Positions 14,621 through 16,989 of a DNA stretch of 16,989 bases are shown here, piece after piece. The first letter of the stretch is position 1. Each line of letters opens with the position of its first letter. This stretch comes from Bacteroidota bacterium (GTDB lineage: Bacteria > Bacteroidota > Bacteroidia > NS11-12g > UBA955), in the NCBI GenBank assembly GCA_018969565.1, contig JAGWYC010000019.1, forward strand, positions 1 to 16,989, written 5' to 3'. The translations under genes were made by a program, and so were the position numbers. The notes under the pieces are model-generated. The model ran no database searches and was not told where the DNA came from. It saw nothing but the letters and a program-made list of their open reading frames with translations.

Positions 14621-16126
14621 TCAACCGTTCTCAGGGCGCATCTGCGGGAAGAACAGCACTTCCTGGATGCTCTGCTGATTGGTGAGCAGCATGGCCAGAC
14701 GGTCAATGCCGATGCCCAGACCCGCTGTGGGCGGCATGCCATATTCCAAAGCGCGAAGGAAGTCGTGGTCCATGGCCATGGCCTCTTCATCGCCACGTGC
14801 GGCCAGTTTCAACTGCTCCTCAAAGCGCTCAAACTGATCCATGGGGTCGTTTAGTTCGGTATAGGCGTTGGCCAGTTCTTTGCCGTTTACATACAGCTCA
14901 AAGCGCTCAACCAGTCCATCTTTTTCGCGGTGTTTCTTGGTTAATGGGCTGAGTTCCAAGGGGTAATCAAGGATAAACGTGGGCTGTATCAGGTTTTTTT
15001 CCACCTTCTCACTGAACAGTTCATCAATAATTTTACCAGCGCCCATTTTGGGATCCAGTTCCACACCCAGTGTTGCGGCAGTGGCGCGCAGCGCTGCTTC
15101 ATCCATGCCGCTGATGTCCACCCCGGCGTATTCCATAATGGCATCGTGCATGGTCATGCGGCGGAAGGGACGCTGAAAGGATATTTCGTGCACACCGCAG
15201 GTTACGGTTGCGCTGCCGTTCACATCTACAGCGGCTTTTTCCAGCATCTCCTCGGTGAAATCCATCATCCAATGGTAATCTTTATAAGCCACGTATATTT
15301 CAAGGCCGGTAAACTCCGGATTGTGTGTGCGATCAATACCTTCATTCCTGAAGTTCTTGGCAAACTCGTAAACGCCTTCAAAACCGCCCACAATGAGGCG
15401 CTTCAGATATAACTCGTTTGCAATCCTTAAATACAGGGGGATATCCAGGGCGTTGTGGTGGGTGGCGAAGGGCCTTGCGGCAGCGCCGCCATGCACAGGC
15501 TGAAGAATGGGCGTTTCCACTTCCAGATAGCCCTTGCTGTTGAACAGGTCGCGCAGGCTTTGAACGATTCTGCTGCGCTTGATGAAGGTTTCACGGATTC
15601 CGGGGTTCACCACGAGGTCCACATAGCGCATGCGATGACGGGCTTCCGGATCGGTGAAGGCATCGAATACCACCCCATCTTTTTCTTTGGGTAAAGGAAG
15701 TGGATTCAGACACTTACTCAAGAGGCGCAGACTGCGCACATGAATAGAAGTTTCGCCGGTCTGGGTGGTGAATACATGCCCCTGAATACCTATAATGTCA
15801 CCAATATCCATGAGCTTCTTGAACACTTCGTTGTAGAAGGTTTTGTCTTCTTCCGGACATATTTCATCTCGGTTGATATACAATTGCACTCTTCCGGTAG
15901 CATCCTGCAGGTCGGCAAAAGATGCCTTCCCCATAATCCTTCGGGTCATGAGTCTTCCCGCCAGAGTCACATAGTCAAAACCGGGCTTTCCCGCCTCGTA
16001 GTTGGCATGGATGTATGCCGCCGTACAATTTACGTCGAAGCCTTCCGCCGGATAGGGTTCTATACCTAATTCACGAAGTCTGCCCAGCGATTGTCTGCGC
16101 AGTAACTGTTGTTCATTCAATTCCAT
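14621..16126 (-). CDS. lysS: Lysyl-tRNA synthetase, class II
   Basis: Charges tRNA-Lys in the cytoplasm. Seen directly (501 aa, the usual length): an N-terminal OB-fold anticodon-binding domain (about 55-160) with the segments [18 protein letters not shown] and ATGRVQLY; class II motif 1 around [20 protein letters not shown]; motif 2 [18 protein letters not shown] near residue 258; the lysine-pocket region with [13 protein letters not shown]; and motif 3 [12 protein letters not shown] near residue 470. It ends FFPQMRPE as LysRS proteins do. No defect was seen. It converges on ppiD across the shared terminator and diverges from the DUF7948 gene. Confidence 0.97.
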   Translation of the reverse strand: MELNEQQLLRRQSLGRLRELGIEPYPAEGFDVNCTAAYIHANYEAGKPGFDYVTLAGRLMTRRIMGKASFADLQDATGRVQLYINRDEICPEEDKTFYNEVFKKLMDIGDIIGIQGHVFTTQTGETSIHVRSLRLLSKCLNPLPLPKEKDGVVFDAFTDPEARHRMRYVDLVVNPGIRETFIKRSRIVQSLRDLFNSKGYLEVETPILQPVHGGAAARPFATHHNALDIPLYLRIANELYLKRLIVGGFEGVYEFAKNFRNEGIDRTHNPEFTGLEIYVAYKDYHWMMDFTEEMLEKAAVDVNGSATVTCGVHEISFQRPFRRMTMHDAIMEYAGVDISGMDEAALRATAATLGVELDPKMGAGKIIDELFSEKVEKNLIQPTFILDYPLELSPLTKKHREKDGLVERFELYVNGKELANAYTELNDPMDQFERFEEQLKLAARGDEEAMAMDHDFLRALEYGMPPTAGLGIGIDRLAMLLTNQQSIQEVLFFPQMRPENG

Positions 16127-16137
16127 GGATAACCCTG

Positions 16138-16145
16138 CAAATATA
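16138..16145 (-). promoter_or_regulatory. Predicted -7 box of lysS
   Basis: On the minus strand this reads TATATTTG, an exact TAnnTTTG match, 11 bases before the lysS ATG. The expected transcript start leaves only a few leader bases. No clear TTG lies at the -33 position. Confidence 0.55.
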
Positions 16146-16168
16146 CTGTCTGCGAAAGGGCTGTAGGG

Positions 16169-16180
16169 GCCTGAACAGGC
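16169..16180. promoter_or_regulatory. Inverted repeat in the lysS/DUF7948 divergent spacer
   Basis: GCCTG-AA-CAGGC is a perfect 5-bp inverted repeat in the middle of the 87-base divergent spacer, 23 bases upstream of the lysS -7 box. It could be a dyad operator; the loop of 2 is too tight for a stable RNA hairpin. Significance is uncertain given its small size. Confidence 0.25.
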
Positions 16181-16188
16181 TTGAATGG

Positions 16189-16206
16189 GATATTTGGTTA
16201 AATTCG
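16189..16206 (+). promoter_or_regulatory. Candidate -7 boxes for the DUF7948 gene
   Basis: GATATTTG (16189-16196) and TAAATTCG (16199-16206) each differ from TAnnTTTG at one defined position, 17 and 7 bases before the ATG at 16214. No properly spaced TTG element supports either. Confidence 0.3.
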
Positions 16207-16213
16207 TAGTTCC

Positions 16214-16989
16214 ATGCGCAGGCAGAATCTGCTTTTTCTTTTGTGTATGTGCCTTTTGGGAACCTTAGAGGCTCAGGGTAGTTTTATGCCTAACAAAGGA
16301 CAGTGGCAGGGTGATTATGCTTATCGTGCAGTGTTGAATGGCGGCAGCTTTTTTGCCCGAAACGATGGCTGGACGATCAGTTTACGCAACAGCGACGACC
16401 ACCATGCTGCTTGGTCCCATTTTCACCGGCTGAAGCGCTTTGATACTACATTTCGTGTGCGACGTCATGCCCTGCGCATCACCCTGAAAGGATGCTCGCC
16501 TTCGTTGCCTGTGGCGCTTCAACAGGGCGAAGCGCGATATCATTATTTCCTGGGGAACGATCCTGCCCGTTGGAAATCAGATTTGCGCGCTGCGGAGCGT
16601 TTGCGATGGAAGCATATATACCCCGGTATAGACCTCGAATATGATGCGCTTTCCGGTTTTCCCCGCAGCACCTGGATGCTGGAACCCGGCGCCGACCCCG
16701 CGCAAATTCAGATGTTGTATGAGGGACAGGACGGAATCTGGCTCGACGAACAAGGAGCCCTGCGCATACGCAGCAGTCTGGGGGACTGGATCGAAACGGC
16801 ACCCCTGGCCTGGCAAATTCGCTACGGAGATACCATTCCGATACCTGCCCGATTCATCACCAACGGACAAACCGTTTCTTTTTCCCTGGGAAGCTATGAC
16901 CGCAGCCTGCCGCTGGTGATTGACCCCACTTTGGTGTTTAGCACATACAGCGGCTCCAGAGGAGATAACTTCGGATTTACGGCCACTTA
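16214..16989 (+). CDS. Large secreted DUF7948/SBBP-type surface protein, N-terminal part
   Basis: The first 258 residues of an exported protein, still open at the window end. Seen directly: a signal peptide with cleavage near LEA|QG; a short start FMPNKGQW matching the ENKGQW-type opening of the family; [30 protein letters not shown]; the ending [15 protein letters not shown]; and DNFGFTAT. These are the landmarks of the DUF7948 N-terminal domain that in Bacteroidota precedes SBBP/NHL-like beta-propeller repeats, often with PKD/Ig domains and a gliding-motility-type or T9SS C-terminal domain in proteins of 1000 residues or more. Those later parts are outside the window. ATG 16214 gives a clean signal peptide. 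A surface or adhesion role is usual for such proteins but is an inference here. Confidence 0.87.
   Translation, partial: MRRQNLLFLLCMCLLGTLEAQGSFMPNKGQWQGDYAYRAVLNGGSFFARNDGWTISLRNSDDHHAAWSHFHRLKRFDTTFRVRRHALRITLKGCSPSLPVALQQGEARYHYFLGNDPARWKSDLRAAERLRWKHIYPGIDLEYDALSGFPRSTWMLEPGADPAQIQMLYEGQDGIWLDEQGALRIRSSLGDWIETAPLAWQIRYGDTIPIPARFITNGQTVSFSLGSYDRSLPLVIDPTLVFSTYSGSRGDNFGFTAT

Overview
The window comes from a member of the Bacteroidota. The evidence is a SusC/SusD outer-membrane uptake pair, several lipoproteins with Bacteroidota-style signal peptides, -7 promoter boxes of the TAnnTTTG type instead of TATAAT, almost no Shine-Dalgarno sequences, a DUF5777-type beta-barrel and the start of a DUF7948-type surface protein. 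The coding style (GC-rich third positions, about 55% GC overall by eye) and the DUF7948 protein fit the Chitinophagia/Saprospiria side of the phylum, but genus cannot be read from this stretch. The DNA is dense with genes: no gap exceeds about 130 bases, and no RNA gene, insertion sequence, CRISPR array or phage gene was seen.

Layout. (1) 1-1691, minus strand: acetyl-CoA synthetase (acs), missing its C-terminus at the window edge. (2) 1819-3702, plus strand: a compact three-gene operon of a diheme cytochrome c lipoprotein, a monoheme cytochrome c lipoprotein and a DUF5777-like outer-membrane beta-barrel. The last gene starts at TTG inside the previous stop codon. (3) 3814-9676, plus strand: a SusC/SusD locus with a DUF5004-like lipoprotein and a secreted DUF4961-like protein. 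It is preceded by a group of ACACT/AGTGT half-sites and closed by a strong TTCG-loop terminator. It has no glycoside hydrolase, protease or regulator in view. (4) 9785-12329, plus strand: thioredoxin reductase (trxB) followed 13 bases later by a secreted BNR/Asp-box beta-propeller. (5) 12439-14553, plus strand: a PpiD-type membrane-anchored peptidyl-prolyl isomerase, converging on (6) lysS (14621-16126, minus strand) across a perfect 17-bp inverted repeat that should terminate both. (7) 16214 to the end, plus strand: the N-terminal 258 residues of a large secreted DUF7948/SBBP-type protein, divergent from lysS.

How it fits together. Acs, TrxB, PpiD and LysS are housekeeping genes (acetate activation, thiol reduction, folding of exported proteins, tRNA charging). 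Between them sit two envelope modules: a small cytochrome/barrel operon of unknown role and an orphan nutrient-uptake locus of unknown substrate. These two, plus a possible T9SS-like tail on the propeller protein and the promoter boxes lying almost against the start codons of trxB, lysS and ppiD, are the parts worth a second look. No clearly new defence or mobile system is visible.
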